Assembly: GCF_003143515.1 (NCBI RefSeq)
Contig: NZ_CP029343.1
Location: 62,001-126,000 of the forward strand
DNA length: 64,000 nucleotides
DNA from: Massilia oculi
Lineage (GTDB): Bacteria; Pseudomonadota; Gammaproteobacteria; Burkholderiales; Burkholderiaceae_D
Direction: 5' to 3'
Shown: positions 8,303-19,466 of the stretch, in pieces
Numbering within the stretch: the stretch's first letter is position 1
Layout: each line of letters starts with the position of its first letter
Notes under the pieces: generated by a model
Seen by the model: only the letters and a program-made list of their open reading frames with translations
Told to the model about the DNA's origin: nothing
Databases searched by the model: none
Position numbers and translations under genes: made by a program

Positions 8303-9888
8303 AGCGCTCCCTTGCAACGAAGACTCTGATCCTTACTGCTGCGGGTGCCCTGATCGGGTATGGGGGCTACTGGCTGGGCGCGAACAGGTCTCCAGGCGGC
8401 TCCGGCGGACACGGCGACAGGAGCGCGCCGGCCACCGCCTCCCCATCGGATCCGGGCAGGCGCGTCCTGTATTGGCACGATCCGATGGTTCCCGGAAAAC
8501 GCTTCGACAAGCCCGGGAAAAGCCCGTTCATGGACATGCAGCTGGTCCCGGTGTACGCCGACGGCGGTGAAACGACCGGGGTCAGGATCTCGCCGACCCT
8601 CCAGCAGAATCTCGGTATCCGGTTCGCGACCGTGCGGCGCGAGGTAGTCACCGAGTCGCTCGATCTGGTCGGCACGACCCAGTTCGATGCCAGCCGCGAG
8701 GAGGTCATCCAGAGTCGTACCGCCGGCTACATCGACAGGCTTCACGTTCGCACGCCACTCCAGCAGATCAAGCGCGGTCAGTCCGTCGCTTCGGTATTCG
8801 TCCCGGAATGGATCGCCCCCCAGGAGGAGTATCTTGCGCTCAGACGGGGCGGCGACACAGCGCTTGCCTCCGTCGCTCGCCAGCGCATGCGCGCACTCTC
8901 GATCCCCGACTCTCTTGTCGCGGAGCTGGAGCGTACCGGGCGTGTGCAGACGCACCAGCTGCTCACCTCCCCCGTTTCCGGGGTCGTCAGCGAACTCGGG
9001 GTGCGTGAAGGCGCCCAGGTAACACCGGGCATGACCATCGCCAAGGTAGTCGGCATGCAAACCGTCTGGCTGCTTGCCGAGGTGCCGGAAGCCCTGATCG
9101 GCTCCGCTCGAGCCGGCATGCGGGTGAGCGCGACGGCGGAAGGCAATGCCCGGCAAACCTATGAAGGCAAGGTGCGTGAAATCCTGCCAGGCGTGAACGC
9201 CGCTACCCGGACTGCCCAGGCCCGCATCGAACTGGACAACCGCGACGCATCACTGATGCCTGGCATGCTGATGCGCGTCCGGCTGAGCGCTGCTGCAGCA
9301 CAGCCGCGCCTGATGGTTCCGACCGAGGCCGTGATCGCATCGGGTACACGTTCCATCGTACTGGTCGCTCAGGGCGACAGCCTGCGTCCTGTGGTCGTGA
9401 CAACCGGCCGCGAGATCGGGAATGACACCGAGATCCTGAGCGGCGTGGACGAAGGCCAGAAAGTCGTCATCTCGGGGCAGTTCCTGATCGATTCCGAAGC
9501 GAACCTGAAATCGGTCCTCCCCAAGTTCGAAAGTGAAATGCCGGCGGCACCCACCAATGGCGGCGGGGCCCAGACGCCTGCACCCAACCGTATGGACGCC
9601 ATGAAGAAGTCGCCGAACGCCGCTGCACAGCCAGACAAGCCAGGCAAAGCGGCAATGGTACATACGGCGGTCGGCAAGGTGGAGCAGGTCTCGGAAGATG
9701 CCATCACGCTGTCGCACGGGCCCGTCCCGACACTGCAATGGCCGCCCATGACGATGGATTTCATGAAGCCTGCGCCTGATGCATTCAAGGACATCCAGGC
9801 TGGCCAGACCGTCGAATTCGACTTTGTCGAGGGTGCCGATGGCTACCTGCTCAAGCGGGTCGTGGTAGCGAAGGACGGCAAGCAATGA
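8299..9888 (+). CDS. cusB: Cu(I)/Ag(I) efflux adaptor CusB with C-terminal CusF-like domain
   Basis: This is a membrane-fusion adaptor of about 529 residues. An N-terminal membrane anchor (residues 8-28) is followed by the heavy-metal-binding domain motif [20 protein letters not shown] with MDMQLVPVY, near residues 55-85. Then come the barrel-sandwich, alpha-hairpin and beta-barrel regions of HlyD-like adaptors. The last 80 residues form a CusF-like copper chaperone domain, with the [12 protein letters not shown] segment carrying the Trp and Met ligands. The start at 8299 has a GGGAGG site and overlaps cusC; a start at 8236 would lie inside cusC. In E. coli CusF is a separate protein, so this is a chaperone-adaptor fusion. 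The stop overlaps cusA by 4 bp. Confidence 0.93.
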   Translation: MKRSLATKTLILTAAGALIGYGGYWLGANRSPGGSGGHGDRSAPATASPSDPGRRVLYWHDPMVPGKRFDKPGKSPFMDMQLVPVYADGGETTGVRISPTLQQNLGIRFATVRREVVTESLDLVGTTQFDASREEVIQSRTAGYIDRLHVRTPLQQIKRGQSVASVFVPEWIAPQEEYLALRRGGDTALASVARQRMRALSIPDSLVAELERTGRVQTHQLLTSPVSGVVSELGVREGAQVTPGMTIAKVVGMQTVWLLAEVPEALIGSARAGMRVSATAEGNARQTYEGKVREILPGVNAATRTAQARIELDNRDASLMPGMLMRVRLSAAAAQPRLMVPTEAVIASGTRSIVLVAQGDSLRPVVVTTGREIGNDTEILSGVDEGQKVVISGQFLIDSEANLKSVLPKFESEMPAAPTNGGGAQTPAPNRMDAMKKSPNAAAQPDKPGKAAMVHTAVGKVEQVSEDAITLSHGPVPTLQWPPMTMDFMKPAPDAFKDIQAGQTVEFDFVEGADGYLLKRVVVAKDGKQ

Positions 9889-12800
9889 TCGCGCGCATCA
9901 TCCGCGCGTCGATCGCCGCCCGGGTCTGGGTTCTCCTTGCCGCCGCCCTGCTAGCGGCATGGGGCGTCCACTCGCTGCGCACGACCTCGCTCGACGCCCT
10001 GCCCGACCTTTCCGACACCCAGGTCATCATTCGCGCCCAGTTTCCCGGCAAAGCGCCGCAGCTGGTCGAAGACCAGGTGACGTATCCATTGACCACTGCC
10101 CTGCTGTCCGTGCCCGGAGCGACCTCGGTGCGGGGGTACTCCTTCTTCGGCGACTCGTTCGTCTACGTGCTGTTCGATGACGCGACCGACCTGTACTGGG
10201 CGCGCTCGCGTGTGACGGAATACGTCAACCAGGTACAGAACCGCCTTCCCGCCGGCGTGCGGGCCGAACTGGGACCCGACGGTACCGGCGTCGGCTGGGT
10301 ATTCGAGTATGCGCTGGTCGACAGGACCGGCCGGCACGACCTCAGCCAGCTGCGCGCCCTCAACGACTGGTTCGTGAAGTTCGAGCTCAGGACGGTGCGC
10401 GACGTCGCGGAAGTCGCCAGCATCGGCGGCATGGTCCGGCAATACCAGATCGTCCTCGACCCGGACCGCTTGCGCGCGTTCGGCATGTCACACACCTGGG
10501 TGCTCGATGCGGTCGCTCAGGCCAACCAGGAATCCGGAGGCTCCGTCGTCGAAATCGCGGAAACCGAGTACATGGTCCGCTCGCACGGCTACCTACGTTC
10601 TCTGGAGGACTTCCGCAACATCGTCTTGAACGCGAACGAAGCCGGCACGCCGGTCCTACTGGGGGACGTCGCCTCGGTGCGCCTGGGGCCCGAGATGCGG
10701 CGCGGTATCGCCGAGCTCAATGGCCAGGGCGAGGTCGCCGGCGGCGTCGTGATCATGCGGTCCGGGAAGAACGCACTCGACACCATCGACGCCGTCAAGG
10801 CCAGGCTCGAAACGCTCAAGCATTCGCTCCCGGAAGGTGTGGAGATCGTCACGACCTATGACCGGTCGACGCTGATCTCGGCATCGGTGGCGAACCTGGG
10901 GAGCAAGCTCGTTGAAGAGTTCATCGTAGTCGCGATCGTGTGCGCGGTCTTCCTGTTCCATGTGCGTAGCGCGCTCGTGGCCGTGCTCACCCTGCCCTTG
11001 TGCGTGCTGGCGGCATTCATCGTCATGCGCTACCAGGGTGTCAATGCGAACATCATGTCACTTGGGGGCATCGCGATCGCCGTAGGCGCCGCTACCGATG
11101 CCGCGCTCGTCCTGGTCGAGAACGTCCACAAGCACCTCGAGAGCTATGCGGAAACCAACGCGGCCAGCGCGCCCGACGCCAGGACCCGCTGGGAAATCAT
11201 TGCCCAGGCATCGGTCGAAGTCGGGCCGGCACTGTTCTTTTCGCTCCTGATCGTGACCCTCTCCTTCATCCCCGTGTTCGCGCTCGAAGCCCAGGAGGGC
11301 AAGCTGTTCTCGCCACTTGCCTACACCAAGACGTACACGCTTGCGGCGGCCGCCGGACTGGCCATTACCCTGGTTCCTGTACTGATGGGCTATCTCATCC
11401 GGGGCCGGATCCCGAAGGAGTCCGCCAACCCGATCAATCGCCTGCTCATCAAGGGTTACCGCCCGCTGCTCGACGCCAGTCTCCGGCACCCGAAAACCAC
11501 GCTGGGTATCGCCATGATCGCGCTTCTGCTGACGGCCATCCCTATCTCGCGGCTGGGCGGCGAGTTCCTGCCGCCCCTGAACGAGGGCGACCTCCTCTAC
11601 ATGCCCTCGGCCCTGCCAGGCCTGTCCGCCGCAAAGGCAAGCGAATTGTTGCAGCAGACCGACCGCTTGATCAAGACAGTGCCCGAGGTGGCGACCGTTT
11701 TCGGCAAGGCGGGTCGCGCGGAGACCGCGACCGACCCGGCGCCGATGGAAATGTTCGAAACGACGATCCAGTTCAAGCCGAAGGACCAGTGGCGGCCGGG
11801 TATGACCACCGAAAAGCTGGTGGAGGAGCTTGACCGCATCGTGAAGGTGCCTGGGCTATCGAACGTGTGGGTGCCGCCGATCCGCAACCGCATCGACATG
11901 CTCTCCACCGGTATCAAGACGCCGGTAGGCATCAAGGTTTCCGGGCCGGACCTGGGCCAGATCGATAAGGTGACGACGGCCATCGAAGCCGCCGTCAAGA
12001 CGGTCCCCGGCGTCAGCTCCGCGCTTGCCGAACGGCTCAGCGGCGGCCGCTATATCGACGTGACCATCGACCGGCTGCGCGCCGCGCGCTATGGCATGAG
12101 CGTGGCCGACATCCAGACGGTCGTATCGACGGCGATCGGTGGCGACAACGTGGGCGAAGTCGTCGACGGGCGGCAGCGCTTCCCGATCAACGTGCGCTAT
12201 CCGCAGGACTACCGCGATTCGGTTCAGGCCTTGCGCGAACTGCCGGTCGTCACCGCGCGGGGCGCGCAGATCCGCCTAGGCGACGTGACGACGATTGTCG
12301 TGATGGACGGGCCTCCGATGATCCGCAGCGAAAACGCGCGCCTGTCCGGTTGGGTGTATGTCGATGTCCGCGGTGTCGACCTTTTGACTGCCGTTCGCGC
12401 AATGCAGGAGCGCGTCCGGGAAAAGGTCACGCTGCCGCCGGGTTATTCCGTCGGCTGGTCGGGACAGTTCGAATATCTCGAGCGCGCTTCCGAGCGCTTG
12501 AAGACCGTCGTCCCGCTTACCTTGCTGGTCATCTTCCTATTGCTATACCTGGCCTTCCGCTCCACGGCGGAAGCGCTCCTTCTGATGGCGACCGTGCCGT
12601 TCGCACTCGTCGGCGGGTTCTGGCTGGTCTGGCTGCTTGGCCACGCCGTGTCCGTTGCAACTGCGGTCGGGTTTATCGCGCTCGCAGGGCTCGCGGCAGA
12701 GTTTGGTGTCGTCATGCAGGTCTATCTGCGCAATGCGCTCCAGAGCCGGCTCGATGCCGGGCGTGCTTTGACCAGCGAACTGGTGATGGAAGCGATCACG

Positions 12801-13052
12801 GAAGGTGCGCTCCTGCGGGTACGTCCCAAGGCGATGACGGTTGCAGTCATCGTGGCCGGGCTGCTTCCCATCATGTTCGGAAGCGCGGCCGGCTCAGAAG
12901 TCATGCAGCGCATTGCGGCGCCGATGATCGGCGGAATGGTCACTGCACCGCTGCTGTCCTTGTTCGTCATCCCGGCAGCGTGGCGTCTGTTACACGAACG
13001 CTCCCTGCATGAAGCGCGCAATGTTGGTGCCTCATCGGGAGATCACAACTAA
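9885..13052 (+). CDS. cusA: Cu(I)/Ag(I) RND pump CusA
   Basis: This 1055-residue inner-membrane RND transporter is complete, with TM1 at residues 12-28 and the usual two halves of six helices and two large periplasmic loops. The TM4 signature near residues 392-414 reads [20 protein letters not shown], with the proton-relay aspartate. This matches the monovalent-cation HME4 class (Cu/Ag) rather than the DFGxxxDGAV signature of Zn/Co/Cd pumps. It drives export by proton antiport through CusB and CusC. It begins on the overlapping ATGA of cusB. No regulator such as CusRS or CueR lies nearby. Confidence 0.95.
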   Translation: MIARIIRASIAARVWVLLAAALLAAWGVHSLRTTSLDALPDLSDTQVIIRAQFPGKAPQLVEDQVTYPLTTALLSVPGATSVRGYSFFGDSFVYVLFDDATDLYWARSRVTEYVNQVQNRLPAGVRAELGPDGTGVGWVFEYALVDRTGRHDLSQLRALNDWFVKFELRTVRDVAEVASIGGMVRQYQIVLDPDRLRAFGMSHTWVLDAVAQANQESGGSVVEIAETEYMVRSHGYLRSLEDFRNIVLNANEAGTPVLLGDVASVRLGPEMRRGIAELNGQGEVAGGVVIMRSGKNALDTIDAVKARLETLKHSLPEGVEIVTTYDRSTLISASVANLGSKLVEEFIVVAIVCAVFLFHVRSALVAVLTLPLCVLAAFIVMRYQGVNANIMSLGGIAIAVGAATDAALVLVENVHKHLESYAETNAASAPDARTRWEIIAQASVEVGPALFFSLLIVTLSFIPVFALEAQEGKLFSPLAYTKTYTLAAAAGLAITLVPVLMGYLIRGRIPKESANPINRLLIKGYRPLLDASLRHPKTTLGIAMIALLLTAIPISRLGGEFLPPLNEGDLLYMPSALPGLSAAKASELLQQTDRLIKTVPEVATVFGKAGRAETATDPAPMEMFETTIQFKPKDQWRPGMTTEKLVEELDRIVKVPGLSNVWVPPIRNRIDMLSTGIKTPVGIKVSGPDLGQIDKVTTAIEAAVKTVPGVSSALAERLSGGRYIDVTIDRLRAARYGMSVADIQTVVSTAIGGDNVGEVVDGRQRFPINVRYPQDYRDSVQALRELPVVTARGAQIRLGDVTTIVVMDGPPMIRSENARLSGWVYVDVRGVDLLTAVRAMQERVREKVTLPPGYSVGWSGQFEYLERASERLKTVVPLTLLVIFLLLYLAFRSTAEALLLMATVPFALVGGFWLVWLLGHAVSVATAVGFIALAGLAAEFGVVMQVYLRNALQSRLDAGRALTSELVMEAITEGALLRVRPKAMTVAVIVAGLLPIMFGSAAGSEVMQRIAAPMIGGMVTAPLLSLFVIPAAWRLLHERSLHEARNVGASSGDHN

Positions 13053-13272
13053 GGATATGAAACTGTAGGTAGTGCCGGTGCGCGGCCCTGTGCATGGGAC
13101 GCGTACCGGGCTGAATCACTGCAAGATCCCGTCGTCCGCTGGCGTCCTGGAAAGCACGGATTTGCTATTTGGTCAACGCAACCGGTATACTGGTTCCGAA
13201 TGAAACATCTGTGATTGTCGACGCCTCTCGGTGATGCAATAATCGATCACGCACAACCCTGGGACTCCGTTC

Positions 13273-13715
13273 ATGCTTACAGCCTTGTTGTTTGCCGCCG
13301 CCTTGACTACTACCGTTATCGTAAGCTCGGACGACAGTTACCACGTCCCGCAGATCGAGCGTTCGATACTTGAGGGTAAGTGCCAAGACCGTGAACTCAA
13401 GCTCACCGAGCAGCGCGGCAAGATGACTTTGGCGGTCGACGGCGAAACGCGCGACATCAGCGGCAGCACCTTTGCGAAAAGCTACCTCTCAGGCAGCTAC
13501 CTCGGGCGCTTTACGATAGCGTGCCGCAGAGACAATCAGGGCTTCTCGCTCAATTTCTTCGGCGTAGAGGTTCCAAAAGACGGCGTCCCTAGCCCGCGGC
13601 GGGGGCGATCGGCTACGACTCGACACTGTCCGTCACATCGGACTCAGCTATTACCCGGCAAGAGATCGACCTCTACCAGTTCAATGTGAAGCGAAACGGA
13701 TATTGGCTTCAATAG
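13273..13715 (+). pseudogene. Small exported protein, frameshifted
   Basis: The open frame begins at an ATG at 13273 with a leader (MLTALLFAAALTTTVIVSS) and gives a plausible mature protein up to FFGVEVPKDGV near residue 107. It then turns into Arg/Ser/Thr-rich sequence. In another frame, from about 13594, the text reads GAIGYDSTLS...EIDLYQFNVKRNGYWLQ and stops at 13713-13715, which looks like the natural C-terminus. A single-base indel in the G/C-rich run near 13590-13610 explains this. The intact product would be about 147 residues. I recognise no family. It may be a true lesion or a sequencing error. Confidence 0.55.
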
Positions 13716-13879
13716 TTTTGCTTGCCATGGCATCGTGCTGTTCCGAGAAGTGCCGCCGATTCTTGAAGCCACTGACCTCTTCCGTGGCATGCACTACCCA
13801 CGTTGCTGTAGCGTCCACAAACTGTTTCCGAAGCACTACGAACGCTAAGGGCGCCTGTCTGGTAGTTAACGCTAAGTAG

Positions 13880-14221
13880 TCACCCAAAATTCATCGTGAG
13901 TTTGCTCCCGAAGCCGCTCATCAAGGACTGAACCTCATCAAGCAGATCTGTGCCGTTCTTGGCAACGAAGCGGCGCCAGTAATGGTTGGCGCGCTTCCAC
14001 AAAATCTCGATTCAATTGAGTTCAGGGCTATAGGGCGGCAGATAATACAGATACAAGCCATCCTTGGCCCACTGGCTCCGCTTCTTGTTTATATGGTCGC
14101 CCTTGTGGATGCTGGCGTTGTCAATCAAGACGATTCGTGGGACCTCGTGCAGCTGCGCCACAACCTGGTCGAAGAACGCGATTACATCATCGTTCGGAAA
14201 GTTTACTACGCAGATCGTTAA
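13880..14221 (-). pseudogene. IS630-family transposase remnant (3' part)
   Basis: On the minus strand the sequence reads as the C-terminal DDE_3 domain of an IS630-type transposase: IVLIDNASIHKGDH, then LYYLPPYSPELN, an in-frame stop, IEILWKRANHYWRRF, and an ending at MNFG with a stop at 13880. The N-terminal half is missing and the catalytic core contains a TGA, so it is dead. Confidence 0.8.
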
Positions 14222-14262
14222 GGAGAGAGAGTTCGTGTGAGCAGGAACTCGGGGTTATATAC

Positions 14263-14561
14263 GGTTCTGTCGAATTAACGGAACCGCCACTGGGATCGGG
14301 TAGACTTTTACGCCCAAGCCTGTGAACGATGACCAGGCTCCACTTCGAAGGAATGCGTTTCCTGATCGGCGTCATCCTGGTGCGCATCCGTTAATATGCG
14401 GCTTACCCGCTGAGCTACCTGCACATTGGAGAAGTGATGGAAGAGCGCGGCGTATGGGTTGACCATTCAATCATCAATCGGTGGGCGATTCCCTTCCTCC
14501 TACTCATCGAGAAAATGGCTCGCAAGCACAAACGTCCGATCGGCAGCCGTTGGTGTATGGA
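14263..14561 (+). pseudogene. IS6-family (IS26-like) transposase remnant
   Basis: GGTTCTGTCG at 14263 resembles an IS6-family terminal repeat. From the ATG at 14329 the plus strand reads MTRLHFEGMRFLIGVILVRIR, an in-frame TAA, then YAAYPLSYLHIGEVMEERG, VDHSIINRW and KRPIGSRWCMD. This is the N-terminal region of an IS6 transposase, up to the start of the DDE domain. The rest is missing. Together with the IS630 relic it marks an old insertion hot spot before the ATPase/protease pair. Confidence 0.75.
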
Positions 14562-14928
14562 CTGCGCGACAATCGCAACCTCAGCGTATCGGTACGCGTC
14601 GGGGTAACGCGCGATATGCCCGATGTGTACCTGCCCGTGCATGTGCCTGCCACATTCTGATTTCATTGCGCCACCGTCCAAGCGGTGGCGATTCATCATT
14701 TGTTCTAGCAGCCTTCGATGGCCTTCTTTACCTGCTCACGTGCTGACACGCATCAGACATTATTATCATTATGTCGGCTGATTCCATCACGGCTCCCGCA
14801 CTAGTTCGCCCGCCACACCGTCCCGTCCCAGGTACGGTAAAAATTATGGCTTTGGTGGAAAGATTCGTATAAAATCGACACATAGAGATTTTCCAAGTGT
14901 CGTAACTAGTTGATTGATAAGGATTGTC

Positions 14929-16014
14929 GTGGAAAGTTTCCCGAGAAAAGAGTTGGTGAAGGTGGTTCAATCGGGAATGACCGGTTCGCGTAGCGCGTTC
15001 GCGCTCGCAGTTGGCCGGTTTGCTTCAAAGCTTAAACAAACCGACTTGGCGCTAGCCCAAGAGCTTGCGCAGTTCCTCTCTGTTGACAATGTCATGCGCG
15101 GCGCCGGGGACTTCGTCCCGACGCCAGTAGATGCCGATTCGCGAATGGAGCTTGTAGAAACCATCTTCCCAGTGGTTTTGCCAAAACGGCCTGTCTTTAG
15201 CAACACGGTTGACGGCGTGCTGTCAGGCGTGATGAAAGAATGGCGCAGCCTCGAACTGCTAATGCAGGAAGGCTTGGCGCCGGCAAGGATGTTGCTATTT
15301 TGCGGCAAGCCTGGCGTCGGCAAGACGCTTGCTGCGCACTGGTTGGCACAAGAACTCAAGTTGCCTCTGCTGACGTTGAATCTGGCGACGGTCATGAGCA
15401 GCTATCTTGGGAAAACTGGCAACAATGTACGCGCTGTGTTCGATCATGCAATCTCTCGACCATGCGTCTTGCTACTCGATGAGTTCGACGCGATCGCAAA
15501 GCGGCGCGATGACGACAGCGATGTCGGCGAACTCAAGCGCTTGGTCAACGTGCTCTTGCAGGCCCTCGACGACTGGCCAGCGAACTCGCTGTTAATTGCG
15601 GCAACGAATCACGGTGAACTCCTCGACCCTGCAGTGTGGCGCCGGTTCGATCACGTCGTCCAGTTCGAGCCCCCTTCACCGGAGTTGATTGTGGAGTATT
15701 TGCAGGATCTGCCGATGGGCGAGAACATCCGCCGGAATCTGGCTGCCCTGCTGCACGGGGAATCGTTCAGCTCGATCGGCCACCTCATCCATTCGTCTCG
15801 TAAAACCGCCCTCCTCGAGCAATCGGCGCTCGTACCGATTCTGGTCAAGAATGCCTTGCAGCTCAGGATGAGAAAAGGCGACATGGTTAAACCGCATGAA
15901 GGCGAGATGCTTCTGTTGCATCTGGAAGGCCTATCGCGACGGGAAATCGCATCTCGGCTGGGGAAAACCCATCCTACAGTGAGCAGTGTCATCAAACGTT
16001 ACCTCGGGGAGTAA
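14929..16014 (+). CDS. AAA+ ATPase paired with S8 protease
   Basis: This protein of about 361 residues has a single AAA+ domain: Walker A GKPGVGKT near residue 125, Walker B VLLLDEFDAIAKRR near 180, and an AATNHGELLDPAVWRRFD segment with sensor 1 and the arginine finger. The last 30 residues (LSRREIASRLGKTHPTVSSV) look like a helix-turn-helix. I place the start at the GTG at 14929, which has an AAGGA site, rather than the TTG at 14914. Six bases after its stop a subtilisin-like protease gene begins. Such ATPase/S8-peptidase pairs recur on bacterial islands. By analogy with other NTPase-peptidase conflict systems, a defence role is possible, but I know of no proof for this pair. Confidence 0.85.
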   Translation: MESFPRKELVKVVQSGMTGSRSAFALAVGRFASKLKQTDLALAQELAQFLSVDNVMRGAGDFVPTPVDADSRMELVETIFPVVLPKRPVFSNTVDGVLSGVMKEWRSLELLMQEGLAPARMLLFCGKPGVGKTLAAHWLAQELKLPLLTLNLATVMSSYLGKTGNNVRAVFDHAISRPCVLLLDEFDAIAKRRDDDSDVGELKRLVNVLLQALDDWPANSLLIAATNHGELLDPAVWRRFDHVVQFEPPSPELIVEYLQDLPMGENIRRNLAALLHGESFSSIGHLIHSSRKTALLEQSALVPILVKNALQLRMRKGDMVKPHEGEMLLLHLEGLSRREIASRLGKTHPTVSSVIKRYLGE

Positions 16015-16020
16015 TCAGGA

Positions 16021-18245
16021 ATGGCGGCAACGAACATCATTTTGGGATACGGCGAGACGCTCACGCAGCCTTTCACGCTCAAGCGCGGATCGGGACTTAA
16101 AAAGTACCCGTATAACATCGCGCAGCAGCGAGAATTCTTGGGCAAGCAACTTGATCTGTTATTGCACACCCATCATGCACAGCCGCCGGCGCTCAAGCCT
16201 CGCGGCGAGTCCGTTGCCAGGTTTACGTTACATCCTGCCTTCCTCGCTAAAACACATCATCCCAATAACCTGCTCAAGGCAAGCGGCTTGCGTTGCGTGG
16301 GAAGTCGCTCAGCTCGCGTAGTGCCGCGCGACGTCGCAAGCAGCCGCCAACGTGCAGGTGAAGCGACCTTCACCGCAGCTTTGTATGTCGCAGGTACCGA
16401 GGTAGCATTCAGTAAGTTGAAGAGAATGCTTTTTTCGGAAGAGATTTCCGAAACGCAGCAGAAGGCACTCTGTCGATTCGAACTCCTGGAGGAGTTCAGC
16501 GCTGCGGACAAGAACTTCGCCAGGAATTCGGATCAAGCGCTGGCCTCTCTTGAGGTTGTCCTGCATGCCGCTGTCGAAGATGCCGACATCATCAAAGCGT
16601 TCGCATCCTACGTCGCCTCGCTAGGTGGAACAGCTGAAGTATCACGTGCGCTGAGCGTATCTGCCCTGACATTCATTCCAGTGCGCCTGGCGGCCGCTAA
16701 AGCGCAGGATCTGGCAGCGTTCCAATTTGTGCGGGCGGTGCGGGTGATGCCGTCATTACGTATCGGCGGCAGGGACATGCGTAGCTCGAGCGTCGTCGCG
16801 CCTGCTTTAACTGAGCAGCCGGCGATCGACACCAAGCTGAAGGTTGCAGTGTTCGACGGCGGCATCGGTCACACCGACCTGGGCCGGTGGGTACAAGAGA
16901 CAATCTTGCCAGGTGCAGAGACGACCTCGGCGGCCTATCTCAATCATGGCAACGGTGTGACCAGCGCTCTGCTGTTCGGACCACTTGACGAAGATAGCGA
17001 GCAGTTCCCGCGCCCTTATGCAGACGTGCATCACTACCGCTGCATCAGCCCGTCGTTGCAGCTTTCCGATAATGTGCCCGATGTCGACCTCTACGATGTG
17101 CTCAAGAATATCGACCATGTCCTCAAAACTGAGCAATACGACTTTGTGAACTTCAGCATCGGGCCATATATGCCGATGGATGATGACGAGGTCCATCCAT
17201 GGACGGCGCTAATCGACAGTCATCTCGCCTCTGGCAACACGCTGGCAGCTATCGCGGTCGGTAATGATGGCGAAAAGGAATGGCCGGAGAGCCGGGTGCA
17301 GCCTCCTTCCGATATGGTCAATGCCCTGGCGGTGGGCGCCTGCGACGGCACAGGTTTGTCCTGGGAGCGCGCGCCCTATAGCTCACACGGTCCCGGCCGC
17401 AGCCCTGGCATGATCAAACCCGATGGCGTAGCCTTCGGTGGTTCGGAAGAGGAACCCTTCGTCGTCTACAACGCTCTCAGTGGTCACTACGCTCACACGA
17501 CAGGCACCAGTTTTAGCTCTCCAGCGACCCTTAGAACAGCGATCGGCGTGAAGGTCTCCCTCAATTCTCCGTTGAGCGTTTTAGCGGTTCGCGCCTTGAT
17601 GTCGCACCACGCTAGCCGGCCAAAGCACATGCTGATGAGCCACATCGGACACGGCCGGTTTCCTCAAAGTGTCGATGAAGTCTTGACGTGCGAGGACAAC
17701 GAAGTGCGAGTAATCTATCAGGGCACCCTGCAGGCCGGACAGAATCTGCGCGCGCTCACCCGTTCCCCTCCCTGCCATTGAATGGGAAAGTCACTCTTCG
17801 CGCGACGCTGTGCTTTGCCAGTCATACCGATCCTGAACACGCTGTGAATTACACGCGTGCCGGGCTGACGGTGCTGTTGCGTCCGAAGAAGACGTCGAAG
17901 AAAACGATGCCATTTTTCTCGTCATCGAAGATGTACACGACCGAGCTCGAAGCGCGCACTGACGAGCAAAAGTGGGAGACGACGCTCAAACATGAACATC
18001 GGTTCAACGTCGACACGCTAGACGATCCGCTTTTCGACATCACGTACGGCGCGCGTGAGGACGGACAAAGCGTCGACAACGCCGCCCTCCCCGCTTTGCC
18101 ATATGCGATGGTTGTAACAGTCGCCGCTGAAGACACGCCTGGCGTCTACAATAATATTCGGCAGCGCTACCAGACGCTGCAACCAGTCGAGATTCGCCAA
18201 GAGGTGCGCATTCAGAGCGGCACCGGGAAATCTCAACCGAGTTAA
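16021..18245 (+). pseudogene. S8 subtilisin-like serine protease, frameshifted near C-terminus
   Basis: The first frame (16021-17781) encodes 586 residues: about 270 residues of unassigned N-terminus, then a subtilase domain with the full triad, Asp in VAVFDGGIG (about 278), His in LNHGNGV (about 309) and Ser in TGTSFSSP (about 497), plus the oxyanion Asn in AVGNDGE. It then ends abruptly in RSPPCH. A neighbouring frame continues without pause from about 17770 (NGKVTLRATLCFASHTDPEH to RQEVRIQSG) and stops at 18245. One base indel near 17755-17780 therefore splits a protein of about 740 residues. The protease domain is intact, so the short form might still act, and a sequencing error or recoding is possible. 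There is no signal peptide, so it is probably cytosolic and acts with the adjacent ATPase. Confidence 0.75.
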
Positions 18246-18269
18246 ATTCCCGTAAAACAGTACGTTTCA

Positions 18270-19466
18270 ATGTCTGAACAGATAGCCGCCGTCCTCGAAG
18301 AAATTTCCGTTCCGCCTATGGAGGTGATGACGGTATCACGCGACCTGGATGGGTCCGTTGGGTCTAATCGCGAGTGGCATGTGCCGAGGCAGATCAGCGC
18401 GAACACCGATGTCGCGGCGGTGCTGGCTTGGCTCGCGAACTTTGTCCATAAAAAGGCCACGTTCGACGCCTATCGAAAAGAGGCTGAGCGGCTGCTTCTC
18501 TGGTGTGTGCTTCAGCGTGCCAAGCCGCTGTCTTCCCTGACGCACGAAGATTGGTTGGCCTATCAGGCATTCTTGGGCAACCCCTTGCCCCGAGACCGAT
18601 GGGTGAGTGAACAGAGTCGCAGACATCCTCGCAATGATCCGCGTTGGCGCCCGTTCGCAGGGGCATTGTCAGCGTCAAGTCAAAGGCAGGCGGGTATCAT
18701 ATTGACGTCGATGTTCGCCTGGCTTGTCAGTGCAGGCTACCTGGCAGGCAATCCGCTCTCGCTTTCCCGCCAAAGAGGTCGCGCACGGGCGCCTCGTATT
18801 GAACGCTATTTTGACGATGAACTCTGGCTAGAAGTAAAGGCCACGATTGACGCCATGCCGCGCGAAACGCCGAGGGAGCGTGAGCGATATCTGCGACTGC
18901 GGTGGTTGTTCACATTGCTCTATGTGTGCGGTCTACGCATCTCGGAGATTGCCGAGAACAATATGGGCAGTTTCTTCTGCAGGCGCGACCGCGATGGCAG
19001 CGAACGGTGGTGGCTCGAGATCCTCGGCAAAGGAAGTAAGGTACGCCTAGTGCCGGCGACCAATGAATTGATGAACGAACTCGGCCGATATAGGCGTGAA
19101 CTAAGCTTCCCTGCGCTGCCTGTACCTGGAGAGTCGACGCCGCTGCTACTGCCCATCGGCGGGAAGCCTAAGGCGATGAGTCGCGGCGGGATCCACGATA
19201 TCATCAAGGCTGTTTTCGCGATGACGGCCGAGCGAATCGAGCTCAAGGGACCACAATTCGTGCATGTTGCTCATCGAGTCAGTCAGGCATCGGCGCACTG
19301 GTTGCGGCATACCGCGGGGTCACACATGGCGAACAACTCCGTAGACTTGCGGCATGTCAGAGACAATCTGGGTCACGCTTCGATCAGCACCACTAGTGGT
19401 TATCTGCACGCACCGGACGACACGCGGCACAACGATACTGAAGACAAGCATCGAGCGAATTGGTAG
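18270..19466 (+). CDS. Tyrosine recombinase / phage-type integrase
   Basis: This 398-residue integrase has an N-terminal SAM-like core-binding region (residues 40-170) and a C-terminal catalytic domain with the complete set: Arg in CGLRISEIAE, His and Arg in HWLRHTAGSH, a second His in NLGHASISTTSGY, and the nucleophilic Tyr in that last segment. It starts 25 bp after the protease C-terminal frame ends and could have moved the ATPase/protease pair. No attachment site is recognised next to it. XerD-like domain architecture is clear; its target is unknown. Confidence 0.88.
   Translation: MSEQIAAVLEEISVPPMEVMTVSRDLDGSVGSNREWHVPRQISANTDVAAVLAWLANFVHKKATFDAYRKEAERLLLWCVLQRAKPLSSLTHEDWLAYQAFLGNPLPRDRWVSEQSRRHPRNDPRWRPFAGALSASSQRQAGIILTSMFAWLVSAGYLAGNPLSLSRQRGRARAPRIERYFDDELWLEVKATIDAMPRETPRERERYLRLRWLFTLLYVCGLRISEIAENNMGSFFCRRDRDGSERWWLEILGKGSKVRLVPATNELMNELGRYRRELSFPALPVPGESTPLLLPIGGKPKAMSRGGIHDIIKAVFAMTAERIELKGPQFVHVAHRVSQASAHWLRHTAGSHMANNSVDLRHVRDNLGHASISTTSGYLHAPDDTRHNDTEDKHRANW

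Noticed and set aside
8131..9156. 341-residue minus-strand frame opposite cusB
   Set aside because: Antisense to cusC/cusB and lacking any family signature.
16021..17781. Secreted subtilase
   Set aside because: There is no signal peptide and it is coupled to a cytosolic ATPase, so export is unlikely.
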